Assembly: GCA_020635955.1 (NCBI GenBank)
Contig: JACJYW010000003.1
Span: 310,001-374,000 of the forward strand
Length of the DNA stretch: 64,000 bases
Origin: Crocinitomicaceae bacterium
Lineage (GTDB): Bacteria; Bacteroidota; Bacteroidia; Flavobacteriales_D; Crocinitomicaceae
Direction: 5' to 3'
Of the stretch, positions 1 through 9,100 are shown piece after piece (position 1 is the stretch's first letter; each line of letters opens with the position of its first letter). Both the position numbers and the translations under genes were made by a program. The notes beneath the pieces are model-generated. The model was not told where the DNA came from. It worked only from the letters and a program-made list of their open reading frames with translations, and did no database searches.

Positions 1-1
1 A

Positions 2-73
2 TTATCTCAACCTGAAAGTTTTGAGGCTCAAATGCTTGAGTATTCAAAAACTTACGGATTTTTGTCTAAATAA
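2..73 (+). CDS. C-terminal end of an upstream gene (partial)
   Basis: The frame beginning at base 2 is open and reads 23 residues ending in YSKTYGFLSK before a TAA at 71-73. It is most likely the last codons of a gene that starts outside the window. The next gene starts 6 nt later, so the two are probably co-transcribed. The fragment is too short to name. Confidence 0.5.
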   Translation, partial: LSQPESFEAQMLEYSKTYGFLSK

Positions 74-79
74 TTAATT

Positions 80-553
80 ATGAGAGGATTGAACATAATC
101 GGCATTATAATGTCGATCCTACTTTTCCCGCTTGTATTCTATTATATGATTGAAGTGAGTCAAGCCAGATGGCGCTCATGGGACATTTGGGATACTGGAT
201 TTAGCTATACCGGACCTTCGGCTGCTGATCTGACTTTTGAAGGAGCATTGTTCTTATTAGCCATAACTTTATTCATGGTTTTTCAGAATATCTTCAATAT
301 GGCAAAAGTGAAGACCACAACAGCTAAAGTTTTAGGAATCATAGGAGTTTCGCTCGTAGGACTAGCTTTACTATTCAACATGTTAATGATTTCAAGTCCA
401 GATAATGTCAGTTTTGATGAGGGCGGACCACTATGGTTTATGGTAGCCTTACTAATGTTGGCTTTTTCTATTGTTTTCCTTGTGCAATCGGTAATGTATC
501 ACAAGAAGAAACACGGAAAAATTGAAACCGAAGTGATTGACGATATTGTCTAG
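80..553 (+). CDS. Four-helix inner-membrane protein, unknown function
   Basis: 157 residues with four hydrophobic segments at about 5-25, 55-73, 83-103 and 117-137. A polar, Trp-rich loop lies between the first two, and the C-terminal tail is charged (HKKKHGK then acidic). There are no catalytic motifs and I do not recognise the family. It starts 6 nt after the preceding stop, which suggests an operon with the truncated upstream gene. It converges on the leftward mltG operon. Coding status is well supported by length and composition; function is unknown. Confidence 0.75.
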   Translation: MRGLNIIGIIMSILLFPLVFYYMIEVSQARWRSWDIWDTGFSYTGPSAADLTFEGALFLLAITLFMVFQNIFNMAKVKTTTAKVLGIIGVSLVGLALLFNMLMISSPDNVSFDEGGPLWFMVALLMLAFSIVFLVQSVMYHKKKHGKIETEVIDDIV

Positions 554-644
554 TGTGTTAATGAGATAATTGGTTAATGTGCTAGTGGGATAATGGGTTA
601 AGGTGCTATCCAACATCTAAACTCCAAGATCAGACATCCAGCAT
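554..644. repeat. Low-complexity intergenic repeat of TAATG/GGTTAA-type units
   Basis: Between two convergent genes the sequence repeats loosely: GTTAATGAGATAATTGG, GTTAATGTGCTAGTGG, GATAATGGGTTAAGG, followed by CAACATCT / ACATCCAGCATCT units. Degenerate strings like this are common between Bacteroidota genes. No ORF and no clear terminator hairpin is present. Confidence 0.5.
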
Positions 645-1697
645 CTAGTAACCTCTTTCTTTAGCAAACTTCCACCAAAGTTTTGCATTTTTCAAATGCT
701 GATTATAAGTGGATGCGAAGTTGTGAAGCCCACTGTTATCGGGTTTAGCACACATGTACAGGTAATCGTGATGATCTGCATTTAAAACAGCATCAATTGC
801 CTTTTTTGAAGGAATTCGAATGGGTCCCGGAGGTAAACCTGCATAGATGTAGGTATTGTAAGGACAATCTTTTTGCATATGAACGTCCAACAATCTTTGA
901 ACGCCTTTTAACTCATCTCCCCAACAAAATTTAGCCGTTGGATCTGATTGCAGTTTCATTCCCAAACGCACTCTATTTAAATATAAACCTGCTATTGTTG
1001 GCCATTCTTGTTGAACAATTCCCTGTTCTGCTTCAATGATTGATGCAAGCGTTGAAACCTGAGACTCACTTAAACCCAGTTCCTTCACTTTGGCCTTTCT
1101 ACCCAATTGTTCATCTCCCCAAAAGTCTTTGAATTCATCTGCCATGAATTGAACAAATTCCTCAGCAGTCATATCCCACTCACCTACTTCATAGGTGTCG
1201 GGTAGAAACATTGCGGGAATGGTAGCTTCTTTAAACCCGTATTTGTTAATGGTTTCGGGATCCATGATGTAATCAACGATCTCTGCAGAATCCGCTTCAA
1301 TACTTGGCGCGACTTTACCGGCCATATCTGCTATGGTTTGACAGTTATTAAAAGTAATACTCACATCCTTGATCTCCTGATTACCATTTTTCAATGCATA
1401 GATCAGTTCCTTCACCTTCATTCCTCCTTTAACCAGGTATTTGCCAGGCTCTACTTTGTCATCCGTAAAATCCAAAGACTCACTAAAAGATTGAAATTTT
1501 GCCTTATCTAAAATACCTTCTTCATCAATGGTATTAGCTACATCCTCCAAAGTACTGCCAGTATTGATATAAATGATCTTGTCTTCATTCTGAAGTTCGA
1601 TAGTTGAAAAATGCAAAGCATACATTGGCATACCATACCAATATCCTGCAATCAAAAGCAATAACAACGCACCTAAACCAAACCACCTTTTTTTCAC
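645..1697 (-). CDS. mltG: Endolytic murein transglycosylase MltG
   Basis: 350 residues, close to the usual MltG length. MltG cleaves nascent peptidoglycan strands in the periplasm and limits glycan chain length. One N-terminal membrane helix (about 5-25) anchors the protein. A LysM-like segment follows (about 40-110), then the YceG catalytic domain. Family landmarks seen are FLPDTYE (about 164-170), ASIIEAE with the presumed catalytic Glu at residue 222, LNRV..GMKLQSDPT, and the C-terminal YAGLPPGPI..P loop. It is the last gene of a leftward operon, and its ATG overlaps the stop of the upstream GNAT gene by 4 bp. Confidence 0.95.
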   Translation of the reverse strand: MKKRWFGLGALLLLLIAGYWYGMPMYALHFSTIELQNEDKIIYINTGSTLEDVANTIDEEGILDKAKFQSFSESLDFTDDKVEPGKYLVKGGMKVKELIYALKNGNQEIKDVSITFNNCQTIADMAGKVAPSIEADSAEIVDYIMDPETINKYGFKEATIPAMFLPDTYEVGEWDMTAEEFVQFMADEFKDFWGDEQLGRKAKVKELGLSESQVSTLASIIEAEQGIVQQEWPTIAGLYLNRVRLGMKLQSDPTAKFCWGDELKGVQRLLDVHMQKDCPYNTYIYAGLPPGPIRIPSKKAIDAVLNADHHDYLYMCAKPDNSGLHNFASTYNQHLKNAKLWWKFAKERGY

Positions 1698-2209
1698 ACC
1701 AATACTTTTTGATACATTAATTCATCATACCAGTCAATATGATCATTAAACCATTTGATCTTTCTACCCACCTGAACATAACCCGCCTTTTCAAATAGTT
1801 GTTGGCTTTTCTTGTTATCCTCCAGGATATTACAATATAGATTTCTTATACCAATGACGTTCAATGCATATTCATCCAGCAGACTCAAGGCTTCTAAGGC
1901 ATAGCCTTTACCCCGGTGTCCTTCCTCTACCAATATTCCTACACCAGCTCTTTGATGTCGTGGAGAAAAATCAAAAATATCCAGTGATCCAATGGGGGTT
2001 AATTCGTCTACAAGCGTAATGATGAAACGAACCTGTTTAACAGCATAAATATCCTGAGCACTGTTGACATATTGTGTGATCAAATCTTTTGAGAAAGGAA
2101 CAAGCGTATTACTCACCCGCCAATTCTTATAGTCATTCTCCCATTCGAGGATCTTATCTACATCCCACGGTTCTATTGCTCTAAGACGTATTTTGTTACC
2201 CTTCAACAT
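1694..2209 (-). CDS. GNAT-family N-acetyltransferase (RimJ/RimL or SpeG-like)
   Basis: 171 residues with the single-domain GNAT layout: N-terminal IRLRAIEPWDVDKI, a central beta strand (PIGSLDIFDF), and the acetyl-CoA pyrophosphate-binding loop RAGVGILVEEGHRGKGYALEA at about 87-107. The C-terminal NILEDNKKSQQLFEKAGY segment is typical of RimJ/RimL and spermidine-acetyltransferase-like members. The substrate cannot be read from sequence. It overlaps mltG by 4 bp and the upstream gene by 14 bp, so translation is probably coupled. Confidence 0.9.
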   Translation of the reverse strand: MLKGNKIRLRAIEPWDVDKILEWENDYKNWRVSNTLVPFSKDLITQYVNSAQDIYAVKQVRFIITLVDELTPIGSLDIFDFSPRHQRAGVGILVEEGHRGKGYALEALSLLDEYALNVIGIRNLYCNILEDNKKSQQLFEKAGYVQVGRKIKWFNDHIDWYDELMYQKVLV

Positions 2210-2702
2210 ATTTACCTTTCAACAGGTCTATATAATTAATGACTTCCTCTCTACTGTATTCGTTGAGCTCAAAATCATTATCCGCATCTACTAGATCATC
2301 CAAACCTATATGGAACGCCGACTTGATCATTCCATTCTCATATAACTCAGGAATAAACTCGAATACCATTCTGGCTTTACTTTCCGGCAGTAAAATTGAC
2401 TTTATAGGATCAAGACAAGTTGTACTCTCGTATCCTGCTTCTTCAAACTGAGAAAAGACATTAAATGGTTCATTGCCTTTTGTATTCAATTCAAGAAAGA
2501 TCATTTTCTTATTTGTTCTCAACAATCTCTCTAAATAAGGCAGAAATGAAAATGCCAACTCAACGCCCTTGTAGGTTAATGAGTAGTATCTTTCATCCTG
2601 CAAGTAAATTAGATGAGGAATCTTCTCAGGACTAACCAATACGAGGAAGCTACCTTCTTCTATATCACCTAATCCCTTTTTTAAATCAACGATCTTAGCC
2701 AT
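2196..2702 (-). CDS. Conserved-looking cytosolic protein, unknown function
   Basis: 168 residues, no signal peptide and no membrane helix. It mixes hydrophobic strands (SFLVLVSPEKIPHLIYL, KKMIFLELN) with an acidic C-terminal half (DDLVDADNDFELNEYSREE). I do not recognise a family. Tight packing between dapF (25 nt upstream) and the GNAT gene (14-bp overlap) shows that it belongs to the operon. A role linked to diaminopimelate or peptidoglycan metabolism is only an inference from position. Confidence 0.8.
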   Translation of the reverse strand: MAKIVDLKKGLGDIEEGSFLVLVSPEKIPHLIYLQDERYYSLTYKGVELAFSFLPYLERLLRTNKKMIFLELNTKGNEPFNVFSQFEEAGYESTTCLDPIKSILLPESKARMVFEFIPELYENGMIKSAFHIGLDDLVDADNDFELNEYSREEVINYIDLLKGKYVEG

Positions 2703-2727
2703 TTACGAATAGTTATTGCCAAATAAT

Positions 2728-3507
2728 TTAATGGTCATCACTAATTGATCCTTTAAACACCTGAACAGCAGGACCAATCAACCAAACATCACTAAAATTA
2801 TCATTTTTCCTTTTAAAAGCTACCTGTAGCTTACCTCCTTTGACGTCTACCTTTACAATTCCTTCATTCAAATTGTGTTTAAACGCAAAACTCAATGCGG
2901 CAGCAGTTGCGCCTGTACCGCAGGCAAATGTCTCATTTTCAACCCCTCTCTCATATGTTCTTAGATCAATTCGATCATTTTCAACCTCTTTAATAAGGTT
3001 AACATTTGTCCCATTTTGTTGATATTTTTCCGAATACCTGATCTGTTTCCCAAAGCTGATGATATCACGTTCATCACTGTCTGAACAATAGGATATGTAA
3101 TGAGGAGAACCCGTATGGATAAAATGGTCATCTCCAATATGTTCTATACCTTCTACATTACCCATTTTAATGTAAACCAGCTCGTTTTTAATCTCTCCGA
3201 TATGCTTGCCGTCAATTGCATTGAAAGATGCATGATCACCAATAATCCCAAGAAAACTGGCAAAAGCCAGGGCACATCTTGAACCATTTCCACAAAAACT
3301 TTGACTACCATCTGGATTATAGAAATCCATTAAAAAATCGCTATCTGCGCTATTCTCCAGGAAAATTACTCCATCTGATCCTATTCCAAACCTACGTTCA
3401 CACCACTTACGAGCAAAAGCTACTTTATCGCCTTTAAATTGAAGTTGGCGATTATCGATCATAATGAAGTCATTTCCAGTACCATGGTACTTAAAAAACT
3501 CAATCAT
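2728..3507 (-). CDS. dapF: Diaminopimelate epimerase
   Basis: 259 residues. Converts LL- to meso-diaminopimelate in lysine and peptidoglycan precursor synthesis, in the cytosol. The two catalytic cysteines are in place: Cys72 in SFCGNGSRC and Cys196 in FACGTGATA. The N-terminal KYHGTGNDFIMIDN substrate-binding motif and GIGSDGVIFL are also present. Its start overlaps the upstream gene by 8 bp. With mltG in the same operon, this places cell-wall precursor supply and wall trimming in one transcript. Confidence 0.97.
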   Translation of the reverse strand: MIEFFKYHGTGNDFIMIDNRQLQFKGDKVAFARKWCERRFGIGSDGVIFLENSADSDFLMDFYNPDGSQSFCGNGSRCALAFASFLGIIGDHASFNAIDGKHIGEIKNELVYIKMGNVEGIEHIGDDHFIHTGSPHYISYCSDSDERDIISFGKQIRYSEKYQQNGTNVNLIKEVENDRIDLRTYERGVENETFACGTGATAAALSFAFKHNLNEGIVKVDVKGGKLQVAFKRKNDNFSDVWLIGPAVQVFKGSISDDH

Positions 3508-4126
3508 TGAAAATTACATCTTTTGATACTTCCAAATATGGCAAGAATTCCTCCGTTTCTTTCAACGAATAATAGAAAGTTTGAGCCGACAAATAATATT
3601 TGTCTTTTTTGCGGTAGATCTTATAAGTAGATTGTGATGGCATTCCGTATAGAACCAATTTAGATCGAGATAACTTATATCCGGTGAAATTCAAAGGTGA
3701 TTCCCAAAATTCAACCTTTAATTTTGACGGATATTTATCCTTGATATCCAGCATTTCTTTGATCAGTGAATCTTTGGCTTCTTCAACACCTACAATCGTA
3801 ACATTGATCCACTTATACCCCACCATTTTTTCAGTTCTTATGGAAATGTTTTCAGCCACTTCATTCGAGTCCACCTCTTCTACTACAATCAACGAATCCG
3901 AAGTAGTTAATAAGGTATCGATATCACTGAATAAGGTATCATTGTCTTCAATTTCCGGAACTACCTCAACTGTCTCAGTTTGAATAATAGTGTCATGTAT
4001 CGTTTCTTTAACAAATTCAGTAGTTGACACCTGATTATCTTCCATTAATGGAATATCATTGGTTCCAACCAGATAACCTACTGTTAATCCAGCGGCAAAA
4101 AGAGCTATCCAAACCAGGTACTTCAT
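3500..4126 (-). CDS. Membrane-anchored protein, unknown function, first gene of the dapF-mltG operon
   Basis: 208 residues from the ATG at 4126. I preferred this to an upstream in-frame start at 4246 because it gives a clean N-terminal helix (KYLVWIALFAAGLTVGYLVG) and lies just downstream of a promoter. After the helix comes an acidic Ser/Thr-rich linker (about 25-100), then a folded domain of about 100 residues (KWINVTIVGVEEAKDSL, GYKLSRSKLVLYGM, YKIYRKKDKYYLS). The domain probably lies outside the inner membrane. I do not recognise it. The position before dapF suggests an envelope role, but that is inference. Confidence 0.75.
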   Translation of the reverse strand: MKYLVWIALFAAGLTVGYLVGTNDIPLMEDNQVSTTEFVKETIHDTIIQTETVEVVPEIEDNDTLFSDIDTLLTTSDSLIVVEEVDSNEVAENISIRTEKMVGYKWINVTIVGVEEAKDSLIKEMLDIKDKYPSKLKVEFWESPLNFTGYKLSRSKLVLYGMPSQSTYKIYRKKDKYYLSAQTFYYSLKETEEFLPYLEVSKDVIFND

Positions 4127-4137
4127 AGATTTCGCCA

Positions 4138-4167
4138 CAAATGTACGGAAAGGACAACATTCTACAA
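4138..4167 (-). promoter_or_regulatory. Bacteroidota-type promoter for the leftward dapF-mltG operon
   Basis: On the minus strand TTG (4167-4165), then 19 bp, then TACATTTG (4145-4138). This fits the Bacteroidota -33/-7 consensus TTTG-N19-21-TAnnTTTG except for a three-base -33 core. The chosen ATG at 4126 lies 11 nt beyond the -7 box. Confidence 0.6.
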
Positions 4168-4313
4168 TTAAATCTTTAAAAAAAGATGAGCTCTGATCTG
4201 TTAGTAACTCAACTGAAAACCAACAAAATAGAATCTGGCAACTCATCTGTTCAAATAATTAAGATAAAGCTCGCAAACAGAAGATGTTATCAAATTCTTT
4301 CCTCATTGTTTTT

Positions 4314-4345
4314 TTTGTGTTCAAAGCCATTTATTCCTACTTTTG
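4314..4345 (+). promoter_or_regulatory. Bacteroidota-type promoter for the secreted protein at 4368
   Basis: TTTG at 4314-4317, a 20-bp spacer and TACTTTTG at 4338-4345 match the -33/-7 consensus fully. The ATG at 4368 is 22 nt downstream of the -7 box, which also argues against the longer upstream reading of this gene. Confidence 0.7.
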
Positions 4346-4367
4346 TAAAGACGTCTATTTCGTATTA

Positions 4368-6608
4368 ATGCTCAAATCAGTTTGGATAACCTTTGGACTA
4401 TTCTTATTCCTCTCTTTTCATTTATTTGGACAGGTGGATGTATTTAGTTATGTAAAAGAACTGAGTTCTTATCAAACTCCTCCTCATTACAGTATACAGG
4501 ATGGACAAAAGTATAACCACGAAACATACTGGTCGCATCCTGATTTTGGAAAACTGACCTTTGCTGCTCCTATTGGCAAAAATGTGGTTGAAGACATCAG
4601 CAAACGAAAAATTGATGAGAGATATTATGTTGATCTGGATGAACCTACCTTTTTCTATATTGAAAAATCAAATATTCCTATCAATTATTTAAAAGATGGA
4701 TCTTGGAGAGCCATTGACTATTCGCTCTATCCTACAAGCAATGGATATGCTGCAGTAAATCAACCATATCCTACATTCCTTGATCTCAATAATAGTTGTA
4801 ATCGCCTTAAAACTGAAAAAGGAATTTTGACATTTAACAAATTTAGACTTAGCATTACTCATTTTGATGAATCCGTAGAGATTTTGGATCCAAACTGGTC
4901 GAATATTTCGATCAATAATTTTGAGGCATACATTCATGATATTTTTCCGGGAATAGATCAACGAATTTCTTTTGTTCAAAGTGGAATAAAATCAGATTTC
5001 ATAATAAAACATAACCTCAATGTAAAGTCGATTTCCTTTATAGATCATCTGGAAACGGATGAAAATCTCGCAATTAAAATTGAACCGTATGGCCCATATC
5101 AATTTGATTATGTTCAGGTTTACGATACAATTACGAATGAATTAATGGCATTAGGACATCCTGCATATTCAAGAGCTGATTATGGTAATGCCATAGGCTG
5201 GATCGCGGAGTACGAACTTAATAATGGGGTGCTATCCATTAATTGTGATTCAACCATGTTGAACGACCCTTCTCATATCTATCCGATAGTTGTTGACCCA
5301 CTATTTACAGCAGTTGCATCAACAGCTGGCGGATTTGTAGGCTCAGATGGAGCTCCTACAACATGCACAGGAAACATCAATGTCACTTACCCGGGAGGCT
5401 CTACCCCTTGGGATGTTTCTATAACATGGAACGTAAGAGCGTTGTTTTGTGGGGAGATTTATGTTTTCTATGGAGGATTAATTGATCCATGCTTTATGTC
5501 AAATGCTCAACTATGGTTTACCAGTTCTTGTGGTGGAATAAGCCCGTCAACGGCTCCAACTACTATATGGACCTGTTCCTCGGCTATTCCAGCGTGTAAC
5601 GCTCAGGGAAACTGGAACCCTACTTTAGCATTTGGTGCTGACCCAAGTACACAAAGTCTTGTACAATGTTATACTCCATCCTGTAGCAATCAAACCTTAA
5701 CTTTTACCAGTCATTTAAACCGCAACTACTGTGGTTCATTTTATAATGGAATAGATGATTGCACTGCCACTTTGGCAAACAGTCCTTGTATAGCACTAAC
5801 AGCATGGTCGGTAACTGTTCAGGGAAAATCAGTTGAATCACTTGGAAATACGGTTACCGGAAATGGATCACAATTGATTTATGACGTAGATTGTGCCGGA
5901 TCACAACTGTTAAACCCCACACCTTTGTATGGCGTTCCTGGATATACTTATTCGTGGTCTCCTGGAGGTGCAACGTCTTCTACACTTAGCGTACCAGGCA
6001 CCATTTCAACCTATACTTGTGATGTTACAGATGCTTGCGGGACAACTGTTACGGCTACCTTCAATATAGATTGTCCTTTATCTGCCGAAGAATTAACCTT
6101 ATCCGGAGATAAATTAGACGATAAGATAAGGCTTCAATGGACCAGTTATTCCAATAATCCAATTGATCATTTTGAGATCGAACGTCAGTCAGATATGGAT
6201 CATTGGGTCAACCTTGGCAGTATTGAAGCGAATGGTAATCAGGAAACAGCTGAATCATATCAATTTTATGATGAAGAACCGGGAATTGGAGTAAATGTAT
6301 ATCGCGTAGTGCAACACCTGGAAAATGAAACCATTGGGCATTCCGAATCGATTTCAGTAGTCTTTAGAGAAGAGTTTTCCGTATTTCCTAATCCGGCTTC
6401 AGATCATCTAACGATTGATGTACCCGGAGTTATTTTAGAGGGTACAGAGATCCTTATATCAGATCCGGTTGGAAAGATCATTATGCGTTTTCCTATTATG
6501 GAAAATTCAACAACGGTGGACATTAGTAAGATCCAACAGGGGAATTATTATGTAAGAATGATCAGAAGTGGAGAATTAAGGGCGGTTAAACAATTAACCA
6601 TTCGCTAG
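4368..6608 (+). CDS. Large secreted protein with T9SS type-A C-terminal sorting domain
   Basis: 746 residues from the ATG at 4368. An in-frame start at 4284 would put the promoter inside the gene. A Sec signal peptide (KSVWITFGLFLFLSFHLFGQ) is followed by about 320 residues of beta-rich sequence with no family I know. Next is a Cys/Ser/Gly-rich middle (about 320-520), a PKD/SprB-like segment (TYSWSPGGATSSTLSVPG), an FN3-like module (DHFEIERQSD) and a C-terminal sorting domain opening with VFPNPASDHLTID. The family fact is that such domains direct export across the outer membrane by T9SS. The stop overlaps the convergent L,D-transpeptidase gene by 15 bp. Confidence 0.88.
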   Translation: MLKSVWITFGLFLFLSFHLFGQVDVFSYVKELSSYQTPPHYSIQDGQKYNHETYWSHPDFGKLTFAAPIGKNVVEDISKRKIDERYYVDLDEPTFFYIEKSNIPINYLKDGSWRAIDYSLYPTSNGYAAVNQPYPTFLDLNNSCNRLKTEKGILTFNKFRLSITHFDESVEILDPNWSNISINNFEAYIHDIFPGIDQRISFVQSGIKSDFIIKHNLNVKSISFIDHLETDENLAIKIEPYGPYQFDYVQVYDTITNELMALGHPAYSRADYGNAIGWIAEYELNNGVLSINCDSTMLNDPSHIYPIVVDPLFTAVASTAGGFVGSDGAPTTCTGNINVTYPGGSTPWDVSITWNVRALFCGEIYVFYGGLIDPCFMSNAQLWFTSSCGGISPSTAPTTIWTCSSAIPACNAQGNWNPTLAFGADPSTQSLVQCYTPSCSNQTLTFTSHLNRNYCGSFYNGIDDCTATLANSPCIALTAWSVTVQGKSVESLGNTVTGNGSQLIYDVDCAGSQLLNPTPLYGVPGYTYSWSPGGATSSTLSVPGTISTYTCDVTDACGTTVTATFNIDCPLSAEELTLSGDKLDDKIRLQWTSYSNNPIDHFEIERQSDMDHWVNLGSIEANGNQETAESYQFYDEEPGIGVNVYRVVQHLENETIGHSESISVVFREEFSVFPNPASDHLTIDVPGVILEGTEILISDPVGKIIMRFPIMENSTTVDISKIQQGNYYVRMIRSGELRAVKQLTIR

Positions 6609-7394
6609 GTCATTAACATCCATGAAATCTTCCAGATAATCTTTGCGATTCAGGTATTTTGAATACCGTTTATATGATCTATTTGGATAATAAATGAAAA
6701 GACAAGAGCCTTCCTTGATCATGTCAACCACATCTTTGAATCCTTCTTTAGGAAGTGATGGACAGCCATAAGACCTTCCTAACTGACAACCATTCTTCTC
6801 CATGAATTCGTAGGAAACATAATTCGCGGCATGCATTACTACTCCTCTACTACTGGCATGAGAATTAGAATATTCCATTCCCTTCAATCTCAAAGCCAGA
6901 TCGTATTTTCCTGAATAAGTAGAGGTTGTTACATAAAAACCTAAACTACTTTGGTGTGAATTGTGCTCATTAGAAAAATGTGTTGCATATAATCTACCTG
7001 ACTTTACACCATGTGCTACAAGAGATTTATGAATTACTTCTCTGTGACAAAGATCTATAATGAAGAATCTTGGCTCGTTAGATGGTTTAGTAAAATCAAT
7101 GATTGTAAGCGTATCCAAACGACTCAGCTCACCTCTTTTGGCTAAATTTGTATAGCCAATCAAGCCCTGTCTGAAAGCTTCATAGGTTAATTCTGTCTCA
7201 CCTAGTTCATGATACAAATAAGCCGAGTAACTTTCAAAGTTTGCAATGGCAATTTGCAACACTGAATCTTGAGCTAGAAGTCCATCAAAGTCAGGTTCTA
7301 CATCACGACATGTAGCGCCGAACGAACTAACTGATCCAAGGTTCAAAAGGGTGAGCAAGAATAAGAATGATATTCCATTCCTTGCACGCATCAT
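6594..7394 (-). CDS. Murein L,D-transpeptidase catalytic-domain family protein (YkuD_2-like)
   Basis: 266 residues with an N-terminal signal sequence (ISFLFLLTLLNLGSVSSFGA). The catalytic region contains VVMHAANYVSY with His188 and GRSYGCPSLP with the nucleophile Cys211. This is the His...Ser..Gly-Cys-Pro pattern of YkuD_2 enzymes. The expected role is cross-linking of peptidoglycan or its attachment to other molecules in the periplasm. Two ATG codons are adjacent at 7389-7394. A -7-like box (TATCTTTG on the minus strand, 7406-7399) sits only 4 nt before the first ATG, without a clear -33, so the promoter call there is weak. Confidence 0.88.
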   Translation of the reverse strand: MMRARNGISFLFLLTLLNLGSVSSFGATCRDVEPDFDGLLAQDSVLQIAIANFESYSAYLYHELGETELTYEAFRQGLIGYTNLAKRGELSRLDTLTIIDFTKPSNEPRFFIIDLCHREVIHKSLVAHGVKSGRLYATHFSNEHNSHQSSLGFYVTTSTYSGKYDLALRLKGMEYSNSHASSRGVVMHAANYVSYEFMEKNGCQLGRSYGCPSLPKEGFKDVVDMIKEGSCLFIYYPNRSYKRYSKYLNRKDYLEDFMDVNDLANG

Positions 7395-7498
7395 GTAACA
7401 AAGATACGAAGAAATAGTATTTTTGTTCCGCTCATACTGTTAAAATTCGCTAAAACATTGGCAAAAACATTATGAACGCATAATATTTTTCTACGAAA

Positions 7499-9097
7499 AT
7501 GAAATACAACGATCAAATAGAGAAGCGCAGAACTTTTGCTATCATTTCTCACCCGGATGCAGGAAAAACAACACTTACAGAGAAATTACTCCTATTCGGA
7601 GGTGCTATTCAAACAGCTGGAGCTGTAAAAAGCAATAAGATTAAAAAAACGGCTACTTCGGATTTCATGGAAATAGAAAAACAAAGAGGAATTTCGGTAG
7701 CAACATCCGTAATGGCTTTTCAATATGGTGGAAAGCAGATCAACATTTTGGATACTCCCGGCCACAAAGATTTTGCAGAAGACACCTACAGAACATTAAC
7801 TGCCGTTGATAGCGTAATTCTGATCATTGATTGCGCCAATGGTGTAGAGGAACAAACGGAAAGATTGATGGAAGTGTGTAGAATGCGTAAAACGCCAGTG
7901 ATCATCTTCATTAATAAAATGGACCGAGAAGGAAGAGATTCTTTTGATCTGTTAGATGAACTGGAAAATATGTTAAAAATCAAAGTTCGTCCGCTTTCAT
8001 GGCCAATAGGAATTGGCTCAACATTTCAGGGAGTTTATGATATATATAAAAAAGAACTTAATCTTTTTGCCGCTAATAAAACCAAGATCTCAACAGATGT
8101 TGTGAAAATCGAAAATTTGAATGACCCTCAACTGGTAAAGATCATTGGTGAGGATTCAACTGCCGAACTTCAGGAAGAATTGGATTTGGTTAACGGTGTT
8201 TATGATGACTTTGATAAATCAGAATATTTAAAAGGAAATGTCGCTCCGGTATTCTTTGGTTCTGCCATTAACAACTTTGGTGTAAAAGAATTGTTGGAAG
8301 CATTTTTAGAAATCTCTCCTTCACCACAGGGAAGAGAAACTTCTATTGGATTTATTGAACCACAAAATGATAATTTCTCTGGTTTTGTATTTAAAATACA
8401 CGCCAATCTTGATCCCAATCACAGGGATCGTATTGCATTCCTTCGCATAGTATCAGGAAAATTTGAAAGAAATACGTTTTACAATCATACCAGGTTAGAC
8501 AAGAAATTTAAATTCCCCAACCCTACCTCATTCATGGCTCAGGATAAATCTGTCATTGATGAGGCTTTTCCGGGAGATGTAATTGGTTTGTATGATACCG
8601 GGAATTTTAAAATTGGTGATACCTTAACAGAAGGACCATCTTTTTCATTCAAAGGTATTCCTTCCTTTTCTCCCGAGATCTTTATGGAATTAGAGAATAA
8701 AGATCCAATGAAATCTAAACAATTAGAAAAGGGGATTCAGCAGCTTACAGATGAAGGCGTTGCACAATTGTTTGTGCAGCAGCCGGGTAATAGAAAGATA
8801 GTGGGAACTGTAGGTCAGCTTCAATTTGAGGTGATCAAATATAGATTGGAACATGAATATGGTGCTAAATGTGATTTCGTTCCAAAACGATATCATAAGG
8901 CTTGTTGGATGACCACTGATAATAAACCGCAACTTGATCAATTCGTCCGTGCAAAATCAACTTACATAGCAATGGACAAGGATGGGAACCATGTATTCCT
9001 TGCAGAAACACCTTTCTTATTGCAAATGGCCCAGCAAGATTATCCTGACATTACTTTCCATTTCACCTCAGATTTTAAGGTAACTCAAGAATCTTAA
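7499..9097 (+). CDS. prfC: Peptide chain release factor 3
   Basis: 532 residues, the usual RF3 size. RF3 is the translational GTPase that recycles RF1/RF2 from the ribosome after termination. Visible GTPase motifs are G1 SHPDAGKTT (about 17-25), a switch region with KQRGISVATS, G3 DTPGHKDF, and G4 NKMD. The N-terminal EKRRTFAIISHPDAGK string and C-terminal GQLQFEVIKYRLEHEYG are characteristic of RF3 and separate it from EF-G or BipA. It is followed after 3 nt by a small membrane protein gene, probably in the same transcript. Confidence 0.97.
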   Translation: MKYNDQIEKRRTFAIISHPDAGKTTLTEKLLLFGGAIQTAGAVKSNKIKKTATSDFMEIEKQRGISVATSVMAFQYGGKQINILDTPGHKDFAEDTYRTLTAVDSVILIIDCANGVEEQTERLMEVCRMRKTPVIIFINKMDREGRDSFDLLDELENMLKIKVRPLSWPIGIGSTFQGVYDIYKKELNLFAANKTKISTDVVKIENLNDPQLVKIIGEDSTAELQEELDLVNGVYDDFDKSEYLKGNVAPVFFGSAINNFGVKELLEAFLEISPSPQGRETSIGFIEPQNDNFSGFVFKIHANLDPNHRDRIAFLRIVSGKFERNTFYNHTRLDKKFKFPNPTSFMAQDKSVIDEAFPGDVIGLYDTGNFKIGDTLTEGPSFSFKGIPSFSPEIFMELENKDPMKSKQLEKGIQQLTDEGVAQLFVQQPGNRKIVGTVGQLQFEVIKYRLEHEYGAKCDFVPKRYHKACWMTTDNKPQLDQFVRAKSTYIAMDKDGNHVFLAETPFLLQMAQQDYPDITFHFTSDFKVTQES

Positions 9098-9100
9098 AAC

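Noticed and set aside
4284..4367. Longer N-terminus for the T9SS protein at 4368
   Set aside because: It would place a full -33/-7 promoter within the coding region and hide the signal peptide.
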